Below, piece after piece: positions 32,292-40,735 of a stretch of 46,162 bases of DNA. The number at the start of each line of letters is the position of its first letter. The first letter of the stretch is position 1. Source of the stretch: Bacillota bacterium (GTDB lineage: Bacteria; Bacillota; Clostridia; Lachnospirales; Lachnospiraceae); NCBI GenBank assembly GCA_023421505.1, contig JAEZTJ010000056.1, positions 1 through 46,162 of the forward strand, given 5' to 3'. Both the position numbers and the translations under genes were made by a program. The notes beneath the pieces were generated by a model. It was not told the origin of the DNA and did not search any database. It was given only the letters and a program-made list of their open reading frames with translations.

Positions 32292-32948
32292 TTGACTGGT
32301 AAAAGAATTACAAAAACAGAGCGTGAGAGAATGGAGCGTATTCTTCAGGCGCTTAATCGTGAATACAGTGAAGAGTATCGTTGTTTTTTGAATTATGAAA
32401 CACCATGGCAGCTTTTGATTGCAACGATATTAAGTGCGCAATGTACGGATGAGAGAGTGAATTTGGTTACAAAGGAATTGTTTCAAAAATATAAGAGCTT
32501 GGAGGCTTTTGCAGAAGCAGACCAGCAAGAGCTAGAGAAAGATATTCATTCGACTGGCTTTTACAGAAATAAAGCAAAGAATATTATAGCTTGTGCAAAG
32601 CAGCTGGTTAAGGACTATCATTCAGAGGTTCCGAAGGATATCGATGCATTAACTGATTTGGCTGGTGTGGGAAGGAAAACAGCCAATGTGATCAGGGGAA
32701 ATATCTTTAAGGAGCAAAGTATAGTCGTAGACACTCACGTAAAACGGATCTCTAGGCGATTAGGATTTACGAGAGAAGAAGATCCGGTTAAAATCGAATT
32801 TGATTTGATGAGGCTGCTTCCGAAGGAACAGTGGATCTTATATAATATTCAGATTATTACTCTGGGACGAAGCCTGTGTACGGCTAGAAATCCTAAGTGT
32901 GGCGACTGTTTTTTGCAAGAAGATTGTAAATATAAAGATAAAAAATAA
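32292..32948 (+). CDS. nth: Endonuclease III
   Basis: Base-excision-repair DNA glycosylase/AP lyase that removes oxidised pyrimidines. 218 residues from TTG 32292, placed just after GGGAGG at 32281-32286. The helix-hairpin-helix LAGVGRKTANV carries catalytic Lys129, and Asp147 lies in VVDTHVKR; their 18-residue spacing matches E. coli Nth (Lys120, Asp138). The C-terminal [4Fe-4S] ligands follow C-x6-C-x2-C-x5-C (CTARNPKCGDCFLQEDC). A later ATG at 32331 would trim the N-terminus without a good ribosome site. Confidence 0.95.
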   Translation: MTGKRITKTERERMERILQALNREYSEEYRCFLNYETPWQLLIATILSAQCTDERVNLVTKELFQKYKSLEAFAEADQQELEKDIHSTGFYRNKAKNIIACAKQLVKDYHSEVPKDIDALTDLAGVGRKTANVIRGNIFKEQSIVVDTHVKRISRRLGFTREEDPVKIEFDLMRLLPKEQWILYNIQIITLGRSLCTARNPKCGDCFLQEDCKYKDKK

Positions 32949-33082
32949 CTTATATCAATAATGTATATGGACAAGGCCTAAATTGTGCTTGATAGATGGA
33001 TGAAAATATCTTAAAATTATCCATAACTGCTGAACTGGTACGAGCTGACAGAATAGGATGAAAGGCTATGGATATAATAAAT

Positions 33083-33700
33083 TTAGGAATGAATGCTTAA
33101 TTTTAAAGCCTCGATTAATTTTTCCTTTGCCTGTATCTGAAGCTTTGTGTGTGGTATAAGCTCTATAAGATGATTGATTTTTTCAGGCGTTTTCTGCAGC
33201 TGATATAGCTTTGCTAAAAGCTTATAGGTTTTTATGACGTCGCAGTAACAGGCGGTGGCATATTCGAGCACAGCGATGCAGTCAATAAAAGAGCCTTGAA
33301 TATATAATCGTTCTGCCCATTTTTGGAGTATACTTATCAGGGTAATATAATTGGAATCGTACTCTGTTAATTGTTTAAGATTGGCCGCCCCATACTTTAG
33401 CTTTAGTTCTGTATTAGTAAAATCTCTAAGATTAATCGCTTTTTTGCCGGAAAGAGATACGATAGTATTACGGTAAGAATTAATTGTATCATCAGAATTA
33501 TCCTTTAAAGGTAACGTTTCTGTTGATATTATGATATAATCTAAATCGGTAATATCCTTACTGCGACTGAAATTTGCTTCTTTTTCACGCTTTAAAAAAT
33601 CATTCAAAGCTTTCTTTGACTTGCTGGAGGTTGTATGAATTTCGTAATTAAGCCATAGAATAAAAATAAGAGCAATGAGTGTTAATACGGGTATTTGCAT
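33083..33700 (-). CDS. Hypothetical membrane-anchored protein with TPR-like helices
   Basis: I do not recognise a named family. It is a 205-residue protein with one N-terminal membrane segment (IPVLTLIALIFILWLNY, residues 3-19), then a charged linker and an all-helical C-terminal half. The stretch YIQGSFIDCIAVLEYATACYC followed by TYKLLAKLYQLQ looks like a pair of TPR-type helices. The N-terminus places the helical domain probably in the cytoplasm. It is convergent with nth, with no clear terminator in the 134 bp between. Coding-like composition and a sensible membrane anchor support a real gene. Confidence 0.7.
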   Translation of the reverse strand: MQIPVLTLIALIFILWLNYEIHTTSSKSKKALNDFLKREKEANFSRSKDITDLDYIIISTETLPLKDNSDDTINSYRNTIVSLSGKKAINLRDFTNTELKLKYGAANLKQLTEYDSNYITLISILQKWAERLYIQGSFIDCIAVLEYATACYCDVIKTYKLLAKLYQLQKTPEKINHLIELIPHTKLQIQAKEKLIEALKLSIHS

Positions 33701-33900
33701 ATGCTTATAACCAAGCCTTTCTAAAAGGAATAGACATTACTCAGGTAATAATATTTCTTGATTGTATACACAAGACATACGTATTCCATCGCTCATTGGC
33801 ATAGTATCAGCTCCGGAATTGTATTTATTGTGTATATTAAACCTATATTTAATAAGTTTGTAATTAGTTAACTATAATTAAGTTAAAAGAGGTGAGAAGA
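33701..33900. other. Intergenic region with repeat copy and AT-rich promoter area
   Basis: It contains the diverged palindromic repeat at 33761-33838 and a -10-like TATAAT at 33873-33878 upstream of the small membrane protein gene. No convincing -35 is visible at 16-18 bp. Confidence 0.45.
33761..33838. repeat. Diverged copy of the palindromic repeat
   Basis: ATTGTATACACAAGACATAC at 33761-33780 then GTATTCC closely follows the inner arm of the 14-156 copy. GGAATTGTATTTATTGTGTA near 33815-33834 is the decayed opposite arm. The centre (CGCTCATTGG) also resembles the GC-richer core. Decay suggests an old insertion. Confidence 0.6.
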
Positions 33901-34005
33901 ATGAATTTTAATAATAAAAAAACGAAAAAAATTATCTCAACAATTATAATAGTAATCCTGATACTTTCCTTGATTATTCCATATGCAATCAGCTATTTGG
34001 TATAA
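33901..34005 (+). CDS. Small single-pass membrane protein, 34 residues
   Basis: ATG 33901 begins a 34-codon frame behind GAGGTGAG at 33891-33898. The product has a Lys/Asn-rich positively charged N-terminus (MNFNNKKTKK) followed by one hydrophobic helix (IISTIIIVILILSLIIPYAI) and a short tail. Size and layout resemble the Prli42/DUF4044-type membrane miniproteins of Firmicutes, but the sequence alone does not prove that relationship. Its own ribosome site and a -10-like TATAAT 23 bp upstream argue for a genuine gene. It would be missed by usual length cut-offs. Confidence 0.65.
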   Translation: MNFNNKKTKKIISTIIIVILILSLIIPYAISYLV

Positions 34006-34063
34006 TGTATATTAATTCAATATACATAATAGAGGCTGAAAAGTCAATCAACGAAAGAATGTC

Positions 34064-34091
34064 TTGAATAATCTTACGTTTATGATACAAT
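34064..34091 (+). promoter_or_regulatory. Probable promoter of the VanW gene
   Basis: TTGAAT at 34064-34069 and TACAAT at 34086-34091 are separated by 16 bp. Each differs from consensus at one or two positions. They lie about 70 bp upstream of the gene. Confidence 0.55.
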
Positions 34092-34163
34092 AGGAAGAGT
34101 TACATAAAAATACATATGATTCATAGGATTTAAGCTATTTATCATTAGTAATGGAGGATGAAT

Positions 34164-35672
34164 ATGAGCAGGAATAAATTTATATTATCCGTAATATTCC
34201 TTTTGTCAATATTTTTATTAATCTCCGGTAAGCCTGTGCAGGCATCTGCGGCGGTAGCTGCTAAAATATGCAACGGTGTCTATATAGAGGAGGTAGATGT
34301 TAGCGGAAAATCGAAGGAGGAAGCGCAGGCTGCTGTCAGCGAATATATAAACAACCTACGAGGGAAAGGTGTTGCGATCACAGTAGGTGAAAATGTAGTC
34401 TATGAGACAATGGGTGATTTGGGCTACACGGCTGATCCGGGTGAAAATATTGAACAGGCATTTAATCTTGGTAAGACTGGTAATTTAATTAAAAGATATA
34501 AGGATCTAAAGGATATTGAGAAGGGTAACGTGCAGCTGCCGTTAACCTTTACTTATGATAAAAGTGCAATTAAAAAAATAGTAAAAAAGGATGTAAGTGC
34601 TTTTAATATCGCACCTGTAAATGCATCCGTATCCATGAAGAATGGGAAGCTTGAATATACTGACCATAAAGTCGGCAGTAAGGTTAATGTAGATGAGACG
34701 ATAAGATTGATTGACGAGGCCTTAAAAAAGTGGGACCGTCAGGATATTGTAATAGAAGCGATAGTGGATGAAGAGCTGCCAAAATATACGAGAGATATTG
34801 TAGAGCAGTGTAATACAGTCCTTGGCTCTTTTACAACGGAGTATGCAAGCTCAGCAGAAGGAAGAGCCGCCAATCTGGCGAATGGCGCAAGATTAATTAA
34901 TAATGCGGTATTATATCCAGGTGATGAATTTTCAGCATACGATTATTTAGCACCCTTTACAGAGGCGAATGGATATTTTGTAGCAGGAGCTTACTTACAG
35001 GGGAAGGTAATTGACAGTGTCGGCGGAGGTGCCTGCCAGGTTACAACTACTTTATATAATGCTGTATTAGAAGCAGAGCTTGAGGTAACCGAAAGATCCT
35101 CTCACTCTATGACCATCAGCTATGTTGAAAAGTCCAGGGATGCTGCTATAGCCGGAACAAGTAAAAACTTTAAATTTAAAAATAGTTCAGACTTCCCGAT
35201 TTTGATTCAGGCAGCCACAAAGGACAGAAAAATAACCTTTAGTATATGGGGACATGAAGATAGAGATACGAAAAATAGAAAAATTAAATTCGAATCCGTT
35301 ATACTATCAGAGACTCCCCCTCCGGCAGATGAAATAACGAAGGATCCTACTAAACCTAAAACCTACTGGGTAGTTACTACACCAGCGCATACCGGCTATA
35401 AAGCTGAACTATATAAAGTGGTATATGAAAATGGAGTTGAAGTAAGCAGAACCTTTGTAAATAAAAGCTATTATCAGGCGGCTGCAAGATGTGTAACTGT
35501 TGGAACCAAAGAGGATAAGAAGGATACGAAAACAGCAGATAATGCAGACAAGGGGACAAAAAAGCCGAAACCGGATAATAAAGATGATAACCAGGATGAA
35601 GATAATAATCTGACGAATCCCGATGGACAGCTTCAGGGTGAGATATGGGATCCTTCCTGGGATTTAGAATAG
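34164..35672 (+). CDS. Exported VanW family protein with peptidoglycan-binding-like domain
   Basis: Secreted or membrane-anchored cell-wall protein of unknown biochemical role, 502 residues. The signal segment is NKFILSVIFLLSIFLLISG, ending near VQASA. It is followed by one or two putative peptidoglycan-binding (PG_binding_4-like) domains, the VanW domain (YPGDEFSAYDYLAPFTEANG to VGGGACQVTTTLYNAVLEAE), and a G5-like segment (HTGYKAELYKVVYENGVEVS). A low-complexity Lys/Asp/Asn-rich tail of about 45 residues ends the protein. ATG 34164 is chosen because TGGAGGA overlaps ATG 34158. Although named after a vancomycin-cluster gene, VanW proteins occur widely in Clostridia without resistance genes. 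Confidence 0.88.
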   Translation: MSRNKFILSVIFLLSIFLLISGKPVQASAAVAAKICNGVYIEEVDVSGKSKEEAQAAVSEYINNLRGKGVAITVGENVVYETMGDLGYTADPGENIEQAFNLGKTGNLIKRYKDLKDIEKGNVQLPLTFTYDKSAIKKIVKKDVSAFNIAPVNASVSMKNGKLEYTDHKVGSKVNVDETIRLIDEALKKWDRQDIVIEAIVDEELPKYTRDIVEQCNTVLGSFTTEYASSAEGRAANLANGARLINNAVLYPGDEFSAYDYLAPFTEANGYFVAGAYLQGKVIDSVGGGACQVTTTLYNAVLEAELEVTERSSHSMTISYVEKSRDAAIAGTSKNFKFKNSSDFPILIQAATKDRKITFSIWGHEDRDTKNRKIKFESVILSETPPPADEITKDPTKPKTYWVVTTPAHTGYKAELYKVVYENGVEVSRTFVNKSYYQAAARCVTVGTKEDKKDTKTADNADKGTKKPKPDNKDDNQDEDNNLTNPDGQLQGEIWDPSWDLE

Positions 35673-35733
35673 AAGTGAAAGCTTCTATACTTACGATATT
35701 GGCTGTTTAAGGGCAGCAGAATAGAGGAAACGG

Positions 35734-36717
35734 ATGAAGCTTGGTAAAATATCAGAAACAGTCCTAAAACGGTCTGTACTTAATCAAATAGGACATAGAC
35801 GAGATGAGATTCTGGTTGGACCCGCAATTGGTGAGGATTGCAGTATCCTTGCGGTTGAGCAGGATGAAGTGCTTGTTCTATCAACTGATCCGATTACAGG
35901 TACAGTAAAAGATATCGGAACTTTAGCGGTTAATATTACTGCGAATGATATAGCTTCTAACGGTTCTTTGGTTATTGGTATTATGCTAACGATACTTCTT
36001 CCGGAGGGAACTCAAGAATCGGAATTAAAAGACATGATGAAGGATATCGAAGCAGAATGTAAAAAGTTGAATATAGAAATAATTGGCGGTCATACTGAGG
36101 TAACGAAGGCAGTTAACCAGCCGATTGTTACGGTAACTGGCGTTGGAAAAATGAAACGCGATGAAATCATCAAGACAGCAGGTGCGGAGCCAGGTCAGGA
36201 AATTGTTATGACAAAGTGGGCTGGTCTTGAGGGTACGGCTATCATAGCGGCTGCAAAGGAAAATGAGCTTAATAAGAAATATCCAATAAGCTTCATAGAA
36301 AATGCAAAAAAAATGATCGAATCTCTTAGTGTTGTATCCGAGGCGATGGTTGCCCGAGCGGTAGGTGTCACTTCGATGCATGATGTTACAGAAGGTGGAA
36401 TTTTTGGAGCTCTGTGGGAAATCGGTGCGGCATCTAAGGTTGGCTTAGAGGTTGATTTAAAGAAAATCCTATTAAAGCAGGAAACAGTTGAGATATGTGA
36501 ATATTATGATCTTAATCCCTACCTGCTGATCTCCAGCGGATGCATGCTTATCATAACAGATAAAGCAAATCATCTGGTGGAGCGATTACAGGCAGAGGGG
36601 ATTGCCGCTGCTGTGATTGGTAGAATTACAGAGGGAAAAGACCGGATTATCATTAACGGAGAAGAAAGGCGATATCTTGAACCTCCAAAAAGTGATGAGC
36701 TATATAAAGTTATGTAA
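35734..36717 (+). CDS. AIR synthase-related protein (PurM/HypE-like)
   Basis: An ATP-binding PurM-superfamily protein of 327 residues. The N-terminal domain has IGEDCSILAV, TDPITGT and NITANDIASNGS, typical of the HypE/SelD/ThiL group. The C-terminal domain includes TSMHDVTEGGIFGALWEIG. HypE, the hydrogenase-maturation member, ends in a reactive PRxC motif; this protein ends ELYKVM and has none, so a HypE role is unlikely. Its product is probably a phosphorylated or dehydrated small molecule that cannot be named. It starts at ATG 35734 after GAGGAAA and precedes the Lrp/aminotransferase pair. Confidence 0.8.
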   Translation: MKLGKISETVLKRSVLNQIGHRRDEILVGPAIGEDCSILAVEQDEVLVLSTDPITGTVKDIGTLAVNITANDIASNGSLVIGIMLTILLPEGTQESELKDMMKDIEAECKKLNIEIIGGHTEVTKAVNQPIVTVTGVGKMKRDEIIKTAGAEPGQEIVMTKWAGLEGTAIIAAAKENELNKKYPISFIENAKKMIESLSVVSEAMVARAVGVTSMHDVTEGGIFGALWEIGAASKVGLEVDLKKILLKQETVEICEYYDLNPYLLISSGCMLIITDKANHLVERLQAEGIAAAVIGRITEGKDRIIINGEERRYLEPPKSDELYKVM

Positions 36718-36803
36718 TACATTTAATCTAATAAAGCTCTTACCTGTTGATATAGTGCCGCAATGCCACCCAAATTCGTGGATTTGAGGCAGAATGTTAG
36801 TTG

Positions 36804-36885
36804 GGTTGAAAAGAAGTACATTTTTCAACCGGCAAAAAGCACTAAGTGTGCTTTTCACTCAGTATTTGTATGCCGCTTATGCGGC
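36804..36885 (+). promoter_or_regulatory. Structured leader upstream of the Lrp gene
   Basis: Three consecutive hairpins are visible. GGTTGAAAA (36804-36812) pairs with TTTTCAACC (36822-36830). AAAAGCAC (36835-36842) pairs with GTGCTTTT (36848-36855), a terminator-like stem ending in T's. GCCGC/GCGGC (36872-36885) pair around TTAT, immediately before the ribosome site. It may be an attenuator, or a terminator for the upstream gene plus a translation-controlling hairpin. It matches no riboswitch I recognise. Confidence 0.5.
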
Positions 36886-36899
36886 AGATGGGGGTTAGT

Positions 36900-37382
36900 A
36901 TGTTGGAAAAAATCTTATCGGCAATTGATAAAAACAGTAAAATATCGGCAGCAGATTTAGCCATAATGCTGGGAGCGACTGAGCAAGAGATTACATCTGC
37001 GATTAAGCAAATGGAGGAGGATGCAGTGATCTGCGGTTATCCTACCTTGATTAATTGGGATAAAATACAGTGTGAGAGAGTAACAGCTTTGATTGAACTA
37101 AAGGTTACGCCGCAGCGCGGCTTAGGCTTTGATAAAATAGCAGAGCGTATCTATCAGTTCGATGAGGTGCAATCGGTATATCTCATGTCAGGAGGATTTG
37201 ATTTAACGGTAATTCTTGAAGGCAGGACAATGAGGGAGGTTGCCAATTTCGTATCAGAAAAGCTGGCCCCGATGGATGCTATTTTAAGTACGGCTACTCA
37301 TTTTGTATTGAAGAAGTATAAAGAGCACGGTCTTCCGCTTGTTCATTCTAAAAATGATGAAAGGATGTTGATTACACCTTGA
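36900..37382 (+). CDS. Lrp/AsnC family transcriptional regulator
   Basis: Feast/famine regulator, 160 residues: an N-terminal winged helix-turn-helix (DLAIMLGATEQEITSAIKQM) and a C-terminal RAM effector domain (VTALIELKVTPQRGLGFDKI, then LMSGGFDLTVILEG). ATG 36900 is preferred, with GGGGG 5-9 bases before it. An upstream in-frame ATG at 36846 lies inside the hairpin leader. The gene overlaps the aminotransferase by four bases (TTGA), so the pair is translated together. It probably responds to an amino acid and controls this transaminase. Confidence 0.9.
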   Translation: MLEKILSAIDKNSKISAADLAIMLGATEQEITSAIKQMEEDAVICGYPTLINWDKIQCERVTALIELKVTPQRGLGFDKIAERIYQFDEVQSVYLMSGGFDLTVILEGRTMREVANFVSEKLAPMDAILSTATHFVLKKYKEHGLPLVHSKNDERMLITP

Positions 37383-38542
37383 GGAACCCATTATCGAAGC
37401 TAGTTGTAGATATGCCTCCTTCCGGTATACGGAAGTTTTTTGATATTGTAAGTGAAATGAAAGATGCTATATCATTAGGTGTAGGGGAACCGGATTTTGA
37501 TACACCCTGGCACATTCGTGAAGAGGGCATCTATTCACTCGAAAAAGGCCGGACCTATTATACCTCCAATGCAGGTTTAAAGGAATTAAAGGAAGAAATC
37601 TGTAATTATTTAAGTAGAAGATTTGACTTAAATTACGATTACAATAAAGAAGTTATTGTTACGGTTGGCGGCAGTGAAGCGATTGATATTGCACTTCGGG
37701 CAATGTTAGAGCCGGGGGACGAAGTCCTGATTCCAATGCCATGTTATGTTTCTTATCATCCTTGTACGGTTCTTGCAGGTGGAGTACCCATTATTATTGA
37801 ATTAAAGGGTGAAAATGATTTTAAGCTTACGAAAGAGCAGCTATTAGCTTCTATAACGGACAAAACGAAAATACTGATACTTGCATATCCGAATAATCCT
37901 ACCGGGGCAATCATGGACTATAATGATTTGAAGGAAATTGTGGATATTATCATTGAGCGTGATATCATCGTTATTTCGGATGAGATTTATGCAGAGCTGA
38001 CATATGGAAAAGAACATGTATCGATAGCATCCTTTCCGGGAATGAAGGAAAGGACAATCGTGATCAACGGGTTTTCAAAATCCTATGCCATGACAGGTTG
38101 GAGACTTGGATACGCAGTTGGCCCTGCTATGATTATCGAGCAAATGATTAAAATTCATCAATTTGCTATCATGTGTGCGCCTACAAACAGTCAATATGCA
38201 GGTATTGAAGCATTAAAAAACGGAGATAATGATGTAAAAATGATGCGAGATGCCTATGATAAGAGGCGCAGATATCTATTACATGCCCTGCATAGTATGG
38301 GGTTAGAATGTTTTGAGCCATATGGGGCATTTTATATATTTCCGTGTATCAAAAGCCTGGGCATGACTTCAGATGAGTTTGCTACTGAGCTTCTGAAGGA
38401 GGAAAAAGTAGCTGTGGTACCGGGTACTGCTTTTGGCGATTGTGGAGAGGGTTATCTTCGAATATCTTATGCTTATTCCATAGAAAATTTAAAAATTGCA
38501 TTAGGAAGAATTGAGAGATTTGTTAAAAATCACAGAAAGTAA
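37379..38542 (+). CDS. PLP-dependent class I/II aminotransferase
   Basis: Fold-type I aminotransferase of the aspartate/aromatic aminotransferase group, 387 residues. Visible residues are the PLP-binding Lys234 in NGFSKSYAMTGWRLGY, AYPNNPTG near 169-176 and SDEIYAELTYG near 200-210, with the final arginine region GYLRISYA. The start is TTG 37379, sharing TTGA with the Lrp stop. A later ATG at 37412 would remove the N-terminal helix that close homologues keep. The substrate is not clear; aspartate or aromatic amino acids are typical. Confidence 0.92.
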   Translation: MRNPLSKLVVDMPPSGIRKFFDIVSEMKDAISLGVGEPDFDTPWHIREEGIYSLEKGRTYYTSNAGLKELKEEICNYLSRRFDLNYDYNKEVIVTVGGSEAIDIALRAMLEPGDEVLIPMPCYVSYHPCTVLAGGVPIIIELKGENDFKLTKEQLLASITDKTKILILAYPNNPTGAIMDYNDLKEIVDIIIERDIIVISDEIYAELTYGKEHVSIASFPGMKERTIVINGFSKSYAMTGWRLGYAVGPAMIIEQMIKIHQFAIMCAPTNSQYAGIEALKNGDNDVKMMRDAYDKRRRYLLHALHSMGLECFEPYGAFYIFPCIKSLGMTSDEFATELLKEEKVAVVPGTAFGDCGEGYLRISYAYSIENLKIALGRIERFVKNHRK

Positions 38543-38559
38543 AAAGATTGACGAATTAG

Positions 38560-38589
38560 TTGAAATTATGTTGACTTATGTGATACAAT
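38560..38589 (+). promoter_or_regulatory. Probable cheX promoter
   Basis: TTGAAA at 38560-38565 and TACAAT at 38584-38589 are 18 bp apart, about 36 bp before the cheX GTG start. Confidence 0.5.
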
Positions 38590-38625
38590 GGAGATAAGTT
38601 TTAAAGATACATAGGAGGTGATTGA

Positions 38626-39102
38626 GTGGCTAATGTAAATATAAATGTTGAACATATCAACCCATTCTTAATGGCTTCAACAAAGATTTTAAAGGAAATG
38701 TGCTATGTAGAAGCCACAGTTGGTAAGCCATATATTAAGAGCCCTGCTTTTTTTGATGATACATTGATAATTCTGATCGGATTTACAGGAGAGATGAAAG
38801 GCCAGGCAATGATAGCCTTTAATAAATCAATTGCATGTGATATTGCATCTAAGATGATTATGATGCCTGTTACTGAGATGGATGATCTGGCAAAAAGTGC
38901 TATAGGCGAATTGGGAAATATGATTATGGGTAATACTGCTACAATATTCTCAACTAAGGGCATTGCTATAGATATAACACCACCGACGATAGGGAACGGA
39001 ACTATCTCATTTGTAACCAGTTTTGCACAGAATATTTGTATTCCTTTAATATATGAGAATAATAAAACAATAGAAATCAATATTGCAATAAAAGGTGATT
39101 AA
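38626..39102 (+). CDS. cheX: CheX-type chemotaxis phosphatase homologue
   Basis: CheX-like protein of 158 residues. CheX dimers dephosphorylate CheY~P using a Glu-x-x-Asn pair; here this is Glu95-Leu-Gly-Asn98 in AIGELGNMIMGN. The ITPPTIGNG turn is also conserved. Translation starts at GTG 38626 behind AGGAGGTG. No other chemotaxis genes are nearby, so it may act on a CheY from another locus or on a different receiver domain. It is a single-gene unit between its own promoter and the terminator at 39090-39117. Confidence 0.85.
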   Translation: MANVNINVEHINPFLMASTKILKEMCYVEATVGKPYIKSPAFFDDTLIILIGFTGEMKGQAMIAFNKSIACDIASKMIMMPVTEMDDLAKSAIGELGNMIMGNTATIFSTKGIAIDITPPTIGNGTISFVTSFAQNICIPLIYENNKTIEINIAIKGD

Positions 39103-39117
39103 GTCACCTTTTTTCTT
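39090..39117 (+). terminator. cheX terminator
   Basis: AAAAGGTGA pairs with TCACCTTTT around TTAAG, followed by more T's. The cheX stop codon lies inside the loop. Confidence 0.9.
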
Positions 39118-39166
39118 TGTATTTTTACTAATTGTCTATTATTAATTGGTATTATGGAGGTTTTGA

Positions 39167-39664
39167 ATGAACATAGTATTACTGGAACCGGAAATTCCTG
39201 CAAACACCGGAAATATTGGGAGAACCTGTGTTGCAACAGGAACCAGGCTGCATTTAATTGAACCCATGGGTTTTCGTTTGAATGAGAAGGAGATCAGGAG
39301 GGCTGGTCTTGATTACTGGAAAGATCTTGACGTAACTGTATATGATAATTATCAGGATTTTCTAGATAAGAATCCAAATGCTAAGATTTATATGGCGACA
39401 ACTAAGGCTCTGCATTCCTATACTAAAGTTGAATATGAGCCAGACTGCTATATTATGTTCGGTAAGGAAAGTGCCGGCATACCGGAGGAGCTTCTGCTTG
39501 CCAACAAGGAGAATACCATACGTATTCCAATGATAGGCGATATCAGATCCCTTAATCTTGGCAATTCTGTAGCAATTATTCTGTATGAAGCACTTAGACA
39601 GAATGATTTTGAAGGCATGAGGCTTGAGGGTAAGCTTCATCACCATAGCTGGGAGGAAGTATAA
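39167..39664 (+). CDS. trmL: tRNA (cytidine/uridine-34-2'-O)-methyltransferase
   Basis: SPOUT-class methyltransferase that 2'-O-methylates the wobble base of tRNA-Leu isoacceptors, 165 residues. The conserved motifs are PEIPANTGNIGRTC near the N-terminus, FGKESAGIPEELL in the middle and IPMIGDIRSLNLGNSVAI forming the SAM-binding trefoil knot. GGAGG precedes ATG 39167. It is a monocistronic unit flanked by two strong terminators. Confidence 0.94.
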   Translation: MNIVLLEPEIPANTGNIGRTCVATGTRLHLIEPMGFRLNEKEIRRAGLDYWKDLDVTVYDNYQDFLDKNPNAKIYMATTKALHSYTKVEYEPDCYIMFGKESAGIPEELLLANKENTIRIPMIGDIRSLNLGNSVAIILYEALRQNDFEGMRLEGKLHHHSWEEV

Positions 39665-39704
39665 AAATGATATGCCAGAAATTTTTTCTGGCATATCATT
39701 TTTT
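39663..39704. terminator. Strong terminator after trmL
   Basis: AAAAATGATATGCCAGAAA pairs with TTTCTGGCATATCATTTTT to form a stem of about 19 bp with a T-run on the + strand and an A-run on the left. It probably works in both directions, serving trmL and the convergent minus-strand coiled-coil gene. Confidence 0.92.
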
Positions 39705-39823
39705 GAAATTTATTAAAATTGTAACCTTGAATAAAAAGTTCTCAAGACAGGGTGCGTACCTCGCCGCGAGTGAGGTATTGCTTTGTAAAACGCTAGAACG
39801 AGGAGAATGCTTTGTTCACTTCG

Positions 39824-40735
39824 TTATATTTGCTCATCTACTACAATACCTTTAATTTCTTCTTCGGTCAGATTTTGTTCTACAGCATATCGCTTAATAT
39901 CATCCAGTAATAATAACTGATCTGTTTGTTCAGGGGAAATTGCAGCCACTTCTTTTGGCTTCGTTTGATCACCGTTAAGCTTCTCTTGAGTCTCTTTTTG
40001 CTTCTCGGCATCTTCTTTAGCATCCTCAATCTTCTCCTCAACCTGTTCCTTGCCTTCCTGCAATAGCGCATTCACGACTTCTTTGCTGGCGTCTTCTATT
40101 ATTTTAGCGGCTTCTTTTTGAGCGTCTACCATAGGGTGAGTTTTAAGTTTGGCTAAACTAATCCCGATCAGGGATCCGTTAATTCCAGAGATACCATTTC
40201 CTGCATTATCTACTCTCTGTTTCCATATTTTTTCCATGGAGTCATATTGTAAGGCTTCCTTCTGATAATCTGTTAAGGGTCCCATGTTCTTAAGTTTATT
40301 ATATTCCTCATCAGTAATCTTTTCAGGTTCAAAGATACTCTTTTCTAAGAGCTCTAAATCCTTTTGCTCAGCACTGTCCTCTGTTATACCAAAGGAAGCT
40401 TTAAGATCAAGCTTTAATGCGTCTAATCTTTTGAGTTCATTCGTGGCTTGCTCGGCTTGCTTAGCTAAGGCTTTCTTCTTTTCATTTAACTCTGTCACAA
40501 TATCATCTGTTTTTAATTCATTCTTGTGTTGGTCTAATATTTTTTTCATTGCATTTTTTTGACCCATCACCTTTTTCTCAGTAATAGGATCAAGAATTAA
40601 ATTAGAATTTCCAGCAAAAAAAGTACTGGGATGCTTATTACTCTTTTTGTCTGTTAATTTATGGTTAAGTTGATCCTTCCCATTAAAATTAGCTGGCAAA
40701 TGATTAATCTCACTTGATTTTCCGTTGATAAACAT
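39824..40735 (-). CDS. Hypothetical coiled-coil protein
   Basis: A 303-residue protein that I cannot assign to a family. It is soluble, rich in Lys, Glu, Gln and Asp, and mainly alpha-helical. Probable coiled coils span about residues 60-115 (KKALAKQAEQATNELKRLDA) and 210-260 (GKEQVEEKIEDAKEDAEKQK). No signal peptide or membrane segment is visible. The start is the ATG at 40735 because GGGAGGA lies upstream on the minus strand; a TTG-type start further upstream is less likely. The short acidic C-terminus ends GIVVDEQI. No neighbour is co-transcribed. Confidence 0.72.
   Translation of the reverse strand: MFINGKSSEINHLPANFNGKDQLNHKLTDKKSNKHPSTFFAGNSNLILDPITEKKVMGQKNAMKKILDQHKNELKTDDIVTELNEKKKALAKQAEQATNELKRLDALKLDLKASFGITEDSAEQKDLELLEKSIFEPEKITDEEYNKLKNMGPLTDYQKEALQYDSMEKIWKQRVDNAGNGISGINGSLIGISLAKLKTHPMVDAQKEAAKIIEDASKEVVNALLQEGKEQVEEKIEDAKEDAEKQKETQEKLNGDQTKPKEVAAISPEQTDQLLLLDDIKRYAVEQNLTEEEIKGIVVDEQI

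Noticed and set aside
34164..35672. Vancomycin resistance gene
   Set aside because: VanW-domain proteins with peptidoglycan-binding-like domains are common in Clostridia, and no vanHAX-type ligase or dehydrogenase is nearby.
35734..36717. Hydrogenase maturation factor HypE
   Set aside because: The C-terminal PRxC motif needed for thiocyanate formation is missing, and no other hyp genes are nearby.
39667..39855. 62-codon frame on the + strand after trmL
   Set aside because: It begins inside the terminator hairpin and crosses a GC-rich repeat-like stretch, with no ribosome site.
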